Below, piece by piece: positions 17,156 through 27,110 of a stretch of DNA of 30,617 nucleotides (positions within the stretch are counted from its first letter, which is position 1; each line of letters opens with the position of its first letter). This stretch comes from Chara braunii. Its lineage: Eukaryota; Streptophyta; Charophyceae; Charales; Characeae. A program made the position numbers and the translations under genes. Location: assembly GCA_003427395.1 (NCBI GenBank), contig BFEA01000168.1, positions 1,659,888-1,690,504 of the forward strand. Direction: 5' to 3'. The notes below the pieces were generated by a model. It was not told the origin of the DNA and ran no database searches. It saw nothing but the letters and a program-made list of their open reading frames with translations.

Positions 17156-17522
17156 GCGGTTGGTCATCGTGCATCCGATGAAGGCAGCAACGTATGGAAC
17201 AGAGTTACTGGTTGCAGTGCAGTATACTATCTTTCTTTATTGGGGTGCAAACCCCCTGTTCGCACGTATATGATGATGTTATGTGTGCCACAGGGAACTC
17301 TGCGATAGTCTGAGGTTGGAGCCGCGAACCTCTGAAACGTGGTTCAAGCAGGGGTGTTTTTCTCTGGATGCGAGCAGAGCCTCTCAAGGAAATCTGGGAA
17401 TGTGGTATAGTCTCACTCGTTTTTAGATGACGGGTGGCCGCAGGTCCAGGTCCAACCCTCCAGAACAAGTACAGTGATGCCGTGCTGGAAGTTTTTTTGG
17501 GGGGGGAGAGGAAGGAGAGAGG
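17156..17522. other. Unassigned sequence
   Basis: There is no supported gene. A G-rich run lies at about 17492-17508. ATGATGA at about 17271 with CTGA at about 17310 mimics C/D box spacing, but there is no terminal stem. Confidence 0.4.
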
Positions 17523-17840
17523 TGTGGCTTGTTCTGTCCAGGCACCTGAGCGGCGTTTGATGTTTGCATGAGCAGAAAGGCTTGAAACTTGTCAATCACC
17601 AATATTTTCTGGTGAGCTCCTGGGCAAGAAATTGCCAGCCCTGCCATCCGTTTCCATCCAGTAGTCCAGATCCGCAGTTTCGCGGAGTGGGAACGGCTTG
17701 TTTGGAACAAGATAGCTGGCAAGCACTTTTGGAAACCGCCTGTAGGTGGCCCCGCCACGGCGTTAAACCTCCAATACTTGGCCCATACACTGGCTGCGGG
17801 CCTTGCACGTTAATGTGCCACATCTTGTGGGCTTTGGGGA
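17523..17840 (-). repeat. Repeat family R, copy R1
   Basis: The plus-strand DNA runs from TGTGGCTTGTTCTGTCCAGG to about CGGGCCTTGCACGTTAATG and GTGGGCTTTGGGG. It aligns along its length with 20801-21118 and, for the first half, with the reverse complement of 29386-29579. On the minus strand it reads QKILVIDKFQAFLLMQTSNAA, resembling the C-terminal peptide in R2 and R3, but the stop is lost and the upstream frame is shifted. The family is not recognised. Confidence 0.85.
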
Positions 17841-18420
17841 GAGGAAGGAGAGAAGGGGGGGCGGGGGGGGGGTTCGCAAAGGCGTCCCCTCTAATCGTAA
17901 GATTAGAGTGTGCATCCAAGAATGCAATATTCTTTATTCGACATATTCAAATTCAAGAAGAATATTTCCTATGGAAGGTTAGTGCACTGCAAGCAATATG
18001 ACCTTCGGTACCTTCTGAAAAAAGTAGAAACTTGAAATACAAAAGTGTTATTTCAAAGTCATGCTCTCACTCAACTAACAGAAATTCATAAAATAACACA
18101 TGACAAAAATAAATTAGCTTTTCGACATTGATGGTTGAATCATCTTACATCATTCTCATTCACTATCTGATGGTTATGCTATGAACAGCACAGTTCATCA
18201 CCAATGAGGGCATACGCAGTCATGCATCAAGCACAAGTGAGATGACACGAGTTTCCACACTGGATGCCAGAGAGTCGAAAACCAGATAGCGCAGCTTATA
18301 ACTTCCAGCAAATTATCACAAGAGCAATAAGAGTTCAAGTCACCAGCACTCATCATCGCATACAAAGGTAACCAGTAACCAGCGTCAGCTCTCAGGTAAG
18401 TATTTCTTTCCAACTCTTCT
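17841..18420. other. Unassigned AT-rich sequence
   Basis: A G run lies at about 17857-17872, and AT-rich DNA follows without coding signal. A strong donor-like CTCAGGTAAGTAT at about 18393-18405 repeats the one near 12530. Confidence 0.45.
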
Positions 18421-18450
18421 TCTCTCTGTGTCTTTCTCTCTCTCTCTCTC
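18421..18450. repeat. CT-rich microsatellite
   Basis: This is a short, slightly interrupted (CT)n run. Smaller CT runs recur near 18460 and 18630. Confidence 0.8.
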
Positions 18451-18940
18451 CGGTCTTCTCTCTAGCTATGTCCTCGCTGTCTTCTCTCCCCACATGCATG
18501 CACACTCACTAACTACTAAAGGATCTTTGGATACACCCACTGCTATGCCTACTAACTACCACTAGCTAACACTAACACTCTGCATTGGTGCAGCTCTGGC
18601 TGCCTTCTCCCTGCCAGTGCCAACTCTCCCTCTCTCTCTCTCACTTAGCGCAGCACCCTGGCTCAGTGCTCCGCTCTTCCCAATAGCGGACAAGTGCACC
18701 AGCACTTCCACACGTCTTGCAAATGAGCAATCTGTCTCATGAAGAGGCTGGCCAGTCCTTATCTTGTCTTGGACTGAACTTCAACTCGTCCAGCCTCTGC
18801 TTCTTGGGGCTTGACTTGGTTCCGGTACCACATCCCCACGGCCTGTTTGCTTTCGAATGTCAGGCCTGGTACTGTTCCCGAATTTCCATTGGTGTGCTGC
18901 TGCTTGGGCCTTTGAGCCACTATTTTTCGATTGTGGCACA

Positions 18941-19110
18941 TGACTTTTGACTGGGGTTTGTGACTCCTGCCTCTGGGACACGACTTTTGCCTGAGGTCGT
19001 GACTTTCCAATACGACTTTTCATTATGAGGCGTGACTTTTGCCCTTGGGATGTGATTGTTAGCCGGGTGCCTGTTGGACTTGACTGCTAAGGTCCCCGAC
19101 TGTGACTTTT
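18941..19110. repeat. Degenerate ~20-bp TGACTTTTG repeats
   Basis: TGACTTTTG or a close variant recurs at about 18941, 18961, 18982, 19000, 19014, 19033, 19053 and 19102, mostly 14-21 bases apart. This is a worn tandem array. Minus-strand open frames over it give Lys/Ser/Gln-rich peptides that are by-products. Confidence 0.7.
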
Positions 19111-19597
19111 CTGAAACTGACCGTCTTGGCCTTTCTCGGCGGGTCTGAATCGTAGAAGGCCTTTCAGTTAGATGATGGGTCAATTATTTCACTAGGGCGA
19201 AAGGGAGTCTTATGTACTGATGGTTTTGACAACGATTCTGTGAAACTTTTGGGCTTTTAGCTCATTATTTGGAAGCTGTTTTGAATGTTTACACACACGT
19301 GGGACCCATCCAAAGAGATTGTAAATAGGGGAATTATAGTAAAATATATTATCGACTCTGGTTCGGAACAGAAGAACTCAGAAGAAAAAGTCTCTTATGT
19401 TGCAACAATATTTTGTTTATATGTTGTACCCAACTCACTCTTTATGTGGTTATTTGAATCGATTAACTTAGATTCATTGACTTCAGTGAATGAATAACTG
19501 TCTTGATGCCAGCTTTGGTTGGATTTAGGCTCGCCAGAGTTCATATGCAAGAGCCGAATAACGGGAGTTGAAGCCGTGTTTTTAAATTCACAATCTG

Positions 19598-19629
19598 ACA
19601 CTTTGTCGTTGTCCGAACCGACAAAGTGT
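19598..19629. repeat. Perfect 11-bp inverted repeat (hairpin)
   Basis: ACACTTTGTCG and CGACAAAGTGT face each other across a 10-base loop and are followed by a short T run. A 16-base ATTTTCACCAAGCGAG appears twice just downstream (about 19650 and 19727). Confidence 0.8.
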
Positions 19630-19780
19630 TTTAGTCAGTGAGTTCACCATTTTCACCAAGCGAGTATGCTCACTGTCGGATGTGAACCGGTAACCTGTAG
19701 GAATAGATTCAAGTGTGTCGTGTTTACTATTTTCACCAAGCGAGCTTGATTTCAAGCTAAACAGGCCCAATCATGCAAAA

Positions 19781-20396
19781 CAATTTGCAAAATACCTTCA
19801 TAAGTTCAGATATAATGCCAAAATACCCCTGAAAGGCATGGGTAGAGCGGAATGCCCGCTTGGGCCGAAATCTGTGTTGTGGCCCTGTCAGGCGGGTGTG
19901 CAACTTTGCAATCTGGACCTCCCCGTTTTGGGCCTTGGCCTTCCTCAAAAGCGCCTAGGAGAAGTTGGCAAGTACCGGGGCATTTTGCAAAGTCGGATGG
20001 TACCCCATAGGGGTATATTGCAAAGATGGGCCGATGCCAAGGGGGGGATTTTGCAAAGTTGGATGGTAACTCAGTAGGGGTATATTGCAAAGATGGGCCG
20101 ATGCCGAAGGGGGGATTTAGCAAAGTTGGATGGTAACCCCACAGGTGTATATTGCAAAGATGGGCCGAAGCCAAGGGTATTTCACAAATAAACAATACAA
20201 TTCGAGTGTACCATCTTCAAAATTGGGAAGAAATGAGAATAAAATACACATCCAAATTAATCCTAAATTAAAATGAAATAATAAATTTCTAAAAAAGCCT
20301 ATCAAAAATTGTCAGAGGGGCATTCCGCTCTTTCCACATCTTTTAGGGGCATTTTGGCATATATCTCAACTTTATGGGGGTATTTTGCAAATTATC
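19781..20396. mobile_element. MITE-like unit with ~78-bp imperfect inverted ends
   Basis: The left end CAATTTGCAAAATACC...GAGCGGAATGCC (19781-19858) is the imperfect inverse of GGGGCATTCCGCTC...GGTATTTTGCAAATTATCC (20317-20396). The same end sequence occurs again, as a longer copy, at about 30085-30165. The inside holds the 66-bp triplet and no coding signal. The structure fits a small non-autonomous DNA transposon. I found no clear target-site duplication, so the superfamily is open. Confidence 0.55.
19983..20180. repeat. 66-bp tandem repeat, three units
   Basis: The units start TTTTGCAAAG or TTTAGCAAAG at 19983, 20049 and 20116. Each holds GGATGGTA, GGTATATTGCAAAGATGGG or close to it, and CCGA(T/A)GCC. 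The periods are 66 and 67 bases. Confidence 0.95.
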
Positions 20397-20998
20397 CCAT
20401 ACACTTATTATCACCTTACCTCTTCTCGGTAGTTTAATAGCAGGTGTGTTTGGTCGCTCTCTTGGTTCACGAGGGGCCGCCTCAAGTCTGTGCCTGTAAG
20501 TTTCCAGTGGAGACAAAACTTCGTAGTTTTAAAACGAACACGCGCAGCTAACTAAATGCCATAAAGGCTGCTTGCATTCGGGCTGGGTTGGTGGTGATTT
20601 CTATATGTATATTTTTACCACCAACGATAGAGAAAAGATACGATTTGATTCAGCCAATTTATGAAGATCATCTGTTTTTTTCCTAGCAAATCCTTGTTTT
20701 TTTGAAGCATTATGTAGTTCATCAGAACATTGATCTGGACTTCAAGAATCCACCAAAGAGCGAAGGTTTCTTGATTATTCTCTTTGGTATAATGGATAAT
20801 TGTGGCCCGTTCTGTCCAGGCAGCACCTAAGCGGCGTTTGATATTTGCTTGACCGTAAAAACTTGAAACTTGCCAACCACCAATGTTTTCCGGTCTCCCC
20901 TGGACAAGAAAATGTCAGCCCTCCCAGCCCTTGAGGTCCAGTAGTCCAGATCCACAGTTTCGCGGAGTGTTAACAGCTTGTTTGGGACAAGATAGCTG
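20184..20998 (+). repeat. Long inverted repeat, left arm
   Basis: This is the reverse complement of 29386-30181 with very few differences over most of its length, for example around 20400-20750. It holds the MITE-like end, a middle part seen only in the two arms, and the start of repeat R2. A stretch of about 108 bases (20202-20309) is absent from the right arm, where the joining point shares AATT. Open frames inside are chance. Confidence 0.92.
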
Positions 20999-21118
20999 GG
21001 AAGCACTTTCGGAAAGCGGCTGTAGGCGGCCCCACCATGGCTTTGAACCACCTGTACTTGGCCCAAACATTGACTGCGGGCCTGGCACGTTAAAGCGCCA
21101 TGCTTGTGGGCTTGGGGG
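20801..21118 (-). repeat. Repeat family R, copy R2
   Basis: The DNA aligns with R1 (17523-17840) in the same orientation and with R3 (29386-29579) in reverse. On the minus strand the open frame ends with LRETVDLDYWTSRAGRADIF, then VVGKFQVF and QISNAA before a TAG. R3 keeps the same frame and stop with a few substitutions. The frame continues upstream to about 21558, but that part has no known domain and no support from R1. It could be the C-terminal end of an unknown element protein. Confidence 0.85.
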
Positions 21119-22005
21119 TTCCCGAACCACATTGGCTGATGGCATGCGGCCGCCGGCCGAAAAAAATCAAAAAACGAGTTGTGCGGATGGTTCGTCAAAA
21201 CTTGGTGTGCAGGGCGTCTTAGGCTTGGCATCAATAGCTGGGCTAAGTACTGGTGTGGTTTAACAGGGGACTGTGGAAAGGCTTGGTATCCACATCTGAA
21301 AAGGAGGTGGGGGGTACACCACAAATTGTTTGTGGTGCAATGCCTCAAATGTCCTTCGGCCTGGGAAAACCACTGCAGTGAAACCTTCTCGTGTCTGAAT
21401 TTTCCACTGCTGCTGTTTGCTGCCTGGGTGGTACATAAAAATTGCAGCCTCCATGTTAAAATGTCGGAGGGTGGCACATGCACCTCAAAGGCCTGCTGTC
21501 TGCGTTGGGAGAAGGCTGGCCAGCCCAGGTTAGAAGGATTTTTGCTAGGGCAGGCCAAAAGGCTTGGTACAAGTGGCTCATGTACACGGGGTGTGTAACG
21601 AACACAATTCTAGAAGATGGCCTGGGCGGTTGTGGTAGAATCGTGGCCTGGACAAGCCAGATTTTTCAAACCACAAGTACCCAACCCAGACAAAGTTTCT
21701 CAACTCCCTGAATTCTAACGAGGTCCGACGCAGGCCCAGTATGGTGGAGCCTCAATATGTGGAGGGTGGTTGTTCGTTTCCAAAACAACCGAGAAAGGAC
21801 TGCACGGATTAGCACAGTAACACAGAAAATCGAAGAGAGAGTCTTGCTTGCTCATGAGGCCTGGCGTCCGTGCAGGGAACTCCTCTTGTGAACTTCTTCC
21901 ACAGCTGGTGCGGTCGTAGATGTTGCCTCTTCTAGCAGTTGCGGCTGCAACCTTCGTTGGTACTCGTGGGTTTGTTTTTCTTCAGGGGCAGTCAAGGTTG
22001 GACTT
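21119..22005. other. Unassigned sequence right of R2
   Basis: Open frames exist on both strands, the longest being the minus-strand frame ending in R2. None shows a recognisable domain. Confidence 0.45.
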
Positions 22006-22006
22006 G

Positions 22007-22168
22007 GTCGTCGTCGTCGTCGTCGTTTTTGTGGTGATGTGCCTCTAGGCCCTAGCTGCACCGACACCAAAATCTTCACCCCGTTGTCATTCGTCATTGG
22101 TGTCCCTCAAATTGCATGGACACCAAAGTCTCTGTTCACACAACCACGGGGGGGGGGGGGGGGGGGGG
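22007..22168. repeat. (TCG)n, small hairpin and poly(G)
   Basis: A TCG trinucleotide run lies at 22007-22026, giving an Arg run on the minus strand. TTGGTGTCC and GGACACCAA pair across 12 bases at about 22099-22128. A run of 21 G lies at 22148-22168. Confidence 0.85.
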
Positions 22169-22540
22169 AAGAAGGAAATAAATAAAAAAACACCCCCGAC
22201 GTCAGGCCATGTACAAACTAAGTCCAATCACATGAATCAAGACATTTAGACGCTTGCCCAAAAATGAGGGTCGAGAATTCTGTTGCAAACATATTGGTAT
22301 TGTACGAGGAGGGTGGCCGTGGGAAGGATAGTTTAATTGTGGAGTAGACCCTCTCAAACCACCACTCCCTTTCCCACCTCTATTGTTCAGATCACTGCAT
22401 AGTTTGGGGGCTCAGGCCTGCTGGACAGAGAGGGATGGTGGTGCTGGACAAACAGATGTAATTTTGCTCCTGTCCCAGTTTATATTTTGTTTTGGCAAGC
22501 TGCGGAAATTCAGGTGAGAAAAATAAGGGGCAAAGAAAGT
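22169..22540. other. Unassigned sequence
   Basis: I see no gene or clear repeat in this stretch. Confidence 0.45.
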
Positions 22541-22551
22541 CGTGTCGATGG

Positions 22552-22674
22552 TATGGAGGATCTTACAAAGTAACGAAAGGTCTTTTGGAAAACTATGGTA
22601 ATTTGAGAATACTTGATACACCAATTGCAGAAGACAGTTTGATAGGAATAGCAATCCGTGCTGCTATGACAGGA
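22552..22674 (+). pseudogene. Fragment of plastid-type pyruvate dehydrogenase E1 beta subunit
   Basis: Forty-one codons read [20 protein letters not shown] and then [20 protein letters not shown]. This matches the conserved N-terminal region of plastid-type PDH E1-beta (family pattern [13 protein letters not shown], LDTPIxENxFxGxxIGAAMTG). In the cell that enzyme helps make acetyl-CoA in plastids. The match stops after MTG without a GT splice donor, and the codons before Tyr do not fit. The fragment is AT-richer than its surroundings, so it could be captured nuclear exon DNA or plastid-derived DNA. A piece from just upstream in the same gene may lie at 22826-22861, out of order. Confidence 0.75.
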
Positions 22675-22825
22675 ACAGACGAGGAGTAGTTTACTATGGT
22701 CAATGTAGCGAACTTTGTGGTACCATCTATCTTATTTACAAAATATAAATCGAACCGCTTCCCCTGTATATAAGAAGGAATTAAGTGCAATATAGCATGA
22801 GATGATATCGCTTTTGATAAAAGCC

Positions 22826-22861
22826 ATGGGGGTGAAATTACATATTGGTCATTATGGAGGA
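22826..22861 (+). pseudogene. Possible upstream piece of the PDH E1-beta gene
   Basis: ATGGGGGTGAA...TTGGTCATTATGGAGGA resembles codons for MGEDVGHYGG with a few inserted bases. It ends in the same 9 bases (TATGGAGGA) with which the fragment at 22552 begins. The match is short, so this is tentative. Confidence 0.35.
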
Positions 22862-22863
22862 TA

Positions 22864-22882
22864 TTTTTTTTTTTCTTTTTTT
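22864..22882 (-). other. Putative LINE poly(A) tail
   Basis: On the minus strand this is a run of A with a single G. It comes after the last ORF2-like codons (about 23456) and a non-coding 3' region. Other A/T runs in the area (for example about 23185-23198) are alternatives for the true end. Confidence 0.45.
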
Positions 22883-23261
22883 AATCAGGGCCTTATGGTC
22901 CTGACTCCTTCTATTCTGGGGAGCATCAGACCGGTTCCTATTCCACCGGTAAGTCAGAAAAAGTATTACATTACATTACAAAAACTCACGCTTCCTCGCG
23001 TATGGCCGGAGGATCCCTGATGCGCATTGATTACTCCCCGATAGGTGGAGGATTGACTCACTCTTTCCTCTCAGACCTGAAGAACCAGCTCTGCCAAATA
23101 AACCTAGAAAGAGTTCGCCCATTGTTTCTACTTGCCTGTGCTTTCCCTCTCATCAGCCCTGCCCGTGGGTCACCGTCTTCCTTTTCTTTTTTTTTCCCCC
23201 TCGAAGAGTTCGCTCGTTATTTCTGTATGTCGCTCTCCCCCTCCTCTGTTCTGCCCATAAG

Positions 23262-23335
23262 TCTCCGTATCCCCTAAACCCTTAAGCCTTCTCCCTTCTC
23301 TTGAGGTCGCACTAAACACTAAACCCTAAACCCTG
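23262..23335. repeat. Plant telomere-type (CCCTAAA) motifs
   Basis: CCCTAAACCC at about 23269 and AAACCCTAAACCCT at 23321-23334 match the plant telomere repeat and the telo-box found in some plant promoters. Only two to three units are present. Confidence 0.7.
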
Positions 23336-23455
23336 TTCCTCGTTTGGGAGTGTCCTTTTAAAAACTCTCCTCCCCGCTCATGCCTTCCGTTTGCGTATTT
23401 CTTGACCCCGACTGCAGCTCCCCAAGTGTAGTGGTCTGAGTCCGAAGCTTTCTCT

Positions 23456-26400
23456 TTAGAGTTCTAATCCGAGGGAACTTTGCCCGTGTGATGTGCTCTG
23501 TTGTCCAACGTTTCTTCCTGGGTTAGAGTTGTGCCATTCCTTCCAATGGATGCGATCGTCCCGTAACTCAGCCACTTTTCCATCTATCAGCCATGTCCTG
23601 CTGAAGCTTCGTCTAACCTTCCTTTGCTGCTCTTCATCCTTCGACCAAGATAATTTAATCTTCCACCATCTGCTCAGGATCTCTGCGTGTATTATTACTT
23701 TCGTTTCCGTCCAGACCATCTCACGTGCGCTGGAGAAACTTCCAATCGTTCTGCTGCATCTTTCCTTCCATATGACCTATAGGGTCACCTGTCTGATGAG
23801 TCCATACCAAATCCTTTCCGCTTTTCGGGGCTGTTGAGGGATGTTAATCAGCAGGAGAAGTTGGATGGGGTGTTCAGGGAAAGGGGTAGAGAAAAAGGAA
23901 TCCCAGAGAGTCGAGGCTCTCGCCCAGTGGTCTGTCGCCTCCCTATAGTAGTAGATTAGGCAGTGTACTGCATCGTCTACTGCATTCTCCGTACACACCC
24001 TGCATTGATCAGAACTGTCAGGAACGGAGCCCTTTCGCCTAACATGAAGCCATTGATTGACTGGTAGTGCCGCGTAAACTATCAGTCATTGGAGGCTTCT
24101 GATTTTGACTAGTCTGATCATTTTATATACTTTCCACGGGATCTTCGTGATTCTATCCACTTCCTGTCCTAGTTACTTCTGCCATCTGGCCTTGATCACC
24201 GGCTCTGGGTCTTTTGTTTTTAACTGGAGTTTGTACCCTAGTTTGACCGTGTAGTCCTGTATGGGGGTGAGTCTCTTTACGTTTGTCTTCTTATCTGGTT
24301 TCCACGCCCACTCCCCCGGGTCAAATTCCAAGTTCTGGATTGCCGTATCGAACCTGAAGATGAACTTCGGCCATGTGCCCAACACTCTTTATCTTCCTGA
24401 GCAAAAANTATTCCATGACTGTGGTTTCCACGTTGATGTTCATAATCGACGACATACCCTTCGTGGAGTGTGTGATCGGAAAGGAAGTGAATACCGCTTG
24501 AGTATCAGATCCTTGCTGTAAATGTGAGAATTGGAAGGCCCTAGAGGGATATTTCTCTTGTATTTTAACCCCCCACTCACCACTTCTCCAATCCCCCCCC
24601 TTGCTTCAGCACATCTCTCCATTCTTGAGGGACAAAATTAGTAATGTAGTGTAGGTTAGGACCTCTTTTGTGGTAGCCATTTAGGCGTGTGCTTAGCTCC
24701 TGCTCAGATACCCATTCTTTCTTTTCGTCGTTCCACAAGTGTCCAATTGTCCAGACCCCATTTTTTACCCAGGATAGCCATTTGTGGTTTAAGAACAAGG
24801 GTTCATCACTTTCGCTCCTCAACCATTCGTTGCCTAATAACGGCTGCCTCAACACCTCATCCCTTGATTTGGGTCTGTTGGTCTGTTTTAACATTATTTC
24901 CCTCCAGATCCGGATGAGAGCCGCCCAATACGGCGTTTGGCGGTTGTCTATGTTCTGCTCTATTTCCCCCCTGGTTCTTCTTCTCACCTTTTTCAATGAC
25001 CATTCCTTGTTCATTACCCATAATAGATCAGACATGTTACCTGGTGATGACACCGGAGCTAAAGCTCTTATGTTGTCTAGGGCAAGCTTGTTCCATGCCG
25101 TTTCGGGTTTCGTCAGCAGCCGAACTATCCATTTTACTTATAGGGCTTTTGTTTCGCACCTCGGGTCGATGATCCCCAACCCCCTTGTATTGGTTTTCTT
25201 GTAATGTACTGCCAAGCTATCTTTGGAATACAACTTCCCTTGTTGGGGTTGCGCGTCCAAAGATAGTTTCTCGCTACGCGGTTTAGTTCTTTTATTGAGT
25301 TTCCGGGATTGTCTATACCGCCGCAATGTACCACATCATGGAGAAAACTGAGGTGTTGAGGACCAACACCCGGCCAAGCAGTAAAGTAAATGTATTCCCC
25401 CACCTACCTAACTTGTTCAGCTGCTTCGCTAGCATGTTCTGCGCCATCTAGGGCGCCAGACCCTCCCATGTCATGAGGATACCTAGGTAACGAGTGGGAG
25501 ATTCTGGTGTGTCCCAGGACATGTCAGCCTCCGACCCTTGGAGATTTGGAATTTGCTCCTCAGAGAGCCACCAGCCCATGGTTTTCTTCCAGTTGATCTC
25601 CATTTCTGAAGCCAATCTGAATGCTTCCATTTCCTTGGACAAAGCCTTAAATGATGAGTCCGATGCTCTGATCAATACCATCATGTCGTTTGCGAACAAT
25701 ATTACCGTTGGGAACCTGAGGTGGTGAGAAGTCCCCACATTGACCTCTGGGAGTCTGTGGATAGACGGGTCTTTCCGCAGGAAAGAAGCGATGGCTTCCA
25801 TCACAAATAGGAAGATACAAGGGGCGAGTGGGCTCCCTTGTCTCACTGAGCAAGATATTGGGTAGCTATTGGACAGAAAAATTGTTAATCTGTACGCAGC
25901 CGGAAGCATCACTATATAAGAAATGAACCCATTTCCCGAAAATTGGTCCCATCCCATGCTTTCCATAGTAGTGTCCATGAACGACCAATTGACCTGGTCA
26001 TAAGATTTTTCAAAATCGAAAAAGAGAATGGGTGTGTTTATTCTCCTTTCTCTGACTTTGTTAGCTGCTTCGTTTAGGGTCATCACGTTGTCCAAAATGT
26101 AGCGTTCAGGGATGAAGCCCGTTTGGTTTATATGGAAGCACTTATCAGTTTTCTCATAATTCTCGGAGCCAAGGTCTTGGCCAGAATTTTGTATGGAAGG
26201 GTGAGTAAGGAAATGAGTCTATAGTTCCTAATGTCCTCTTTGTTCCCCTTCTTATACAGTAGTGTGACAACACTGCTGCTGAGTAAATTGCCAAGGCCCC
26301 CTTTCTCAAAGCTGTCCCCGTAGAAGTTTAGAAGGTCGCCTCCTAGGCCAGATTTTTTCCCATAATTCCGTTGTTAGTCCATCAATGCCTGGTGCCTTGT

Positions 26401-26917
26401 CATTGTTCATGTTCTTGAGGGCTTGCAACAACTGTTCTAGTGATAGGAGTTTGTCCAACTCTTCTGCTTGTTCAGCCAATATCGCACATTCCAGGTACTG
26501 TAACATCCTTTGTTTTGCTTCCAATGTACGACTTGGGGTAGGTACTTGGGTCTTATTCTGGTATAAATCGTGAAAGAATATTTTGGCCACATCCAGAATT
26601 TCTTCACTGGTATCCGCTTTGGTCTCTCTATTGTAGCTGCTCTTGTGATGGCTTTTTTTTTTTAGAGCATTCAATAAACATTTGGTGCAATAAAAGTTAT
26701 ATTCAACTTTTTAATGCGTCGCAAAAAAAAAATAGCTTTTAATTTGTGCAAGGAAGTGTTCCGTCATCGACTCGCTGAGTTCGTATTCGCACATTCTGAC
26801 TCTTACTTGCAGTCCTTTCAGCTCCCACCACTTCCACATTGCCAGCTCTTCACGAGCTCTTTCGAAGATGCCCGTGTATATCCCCCTCCAGGCTACCCGA
26901 CTTGACCAATTGGGCAA
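23456..26917 (-). pseudogene. LINE ORF2: reverse transcriptase and C-terminal zinc finger
   Basis: Motifs appear in LINE order on the minus strand, over several frames. A pre-RT linker (about 26880-26830) has MWKWWELKGLQVRVR. RT follows: NMNNDKAPGIDGLTTELW (about 26420), TLLYKKGNKEDIRNYRLISL (about 26250), QTGFIPERYILDNVMTLNEA (about 26100), FFDFEKSYDQVNWSF, SVRQGSPLAPCIFLF and FAND (codons 25699-25685; Asn at 25688-25690 where Asp is required), then YLGILMTW. The C-terminal part has LNRVARNYLW with IPKIAWQ, GHLWNDEKKEW, a CRVC...H zf-RVT-like finger near 24005-23960, and a basic end to 23456. The FADD-to-FAND change plus stops make it dead. Confidence 0.88.
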
Positions 26918-27110
26918 CTGAAACTGTCGTCAATTCCGCGGGTAGACATGGGCCTGCTAGAACGCTGCATGACACTGTTGTTACCGTCAACCAGGGTCTC
27001 CATTTCATCCCTGTTTTCAAGCTTGCCGTCGTCGACAACTTGACTATCAGGGGCGAGAAGGCTTGGGGAGAATGTCTCCCTTGTTCTGATCGTTGGGGTG
27101 ATGTGTCCTC

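Noticed and set aside
17271-17335. C/D-box snoRNA candidate (ATGATGA ... CTGA)
   Set aside because: There is no terminal stem, the boxes are short enough to occur by chance, and no C'/D' pair is visible.
19983-20180. CRISPR or satellite array
   Set aside because: There are only three units of one 66-bp sequence without distinct spacers, and they sit within a MITE-like unit.
21119-21558. N-terminal part of the 243-codon minus-strand frame as a gene
   Set aside because: Only the C-terminal part is supported by other copies (R2, R3); the upstream part has no recognisable domain and no second copy in the window.
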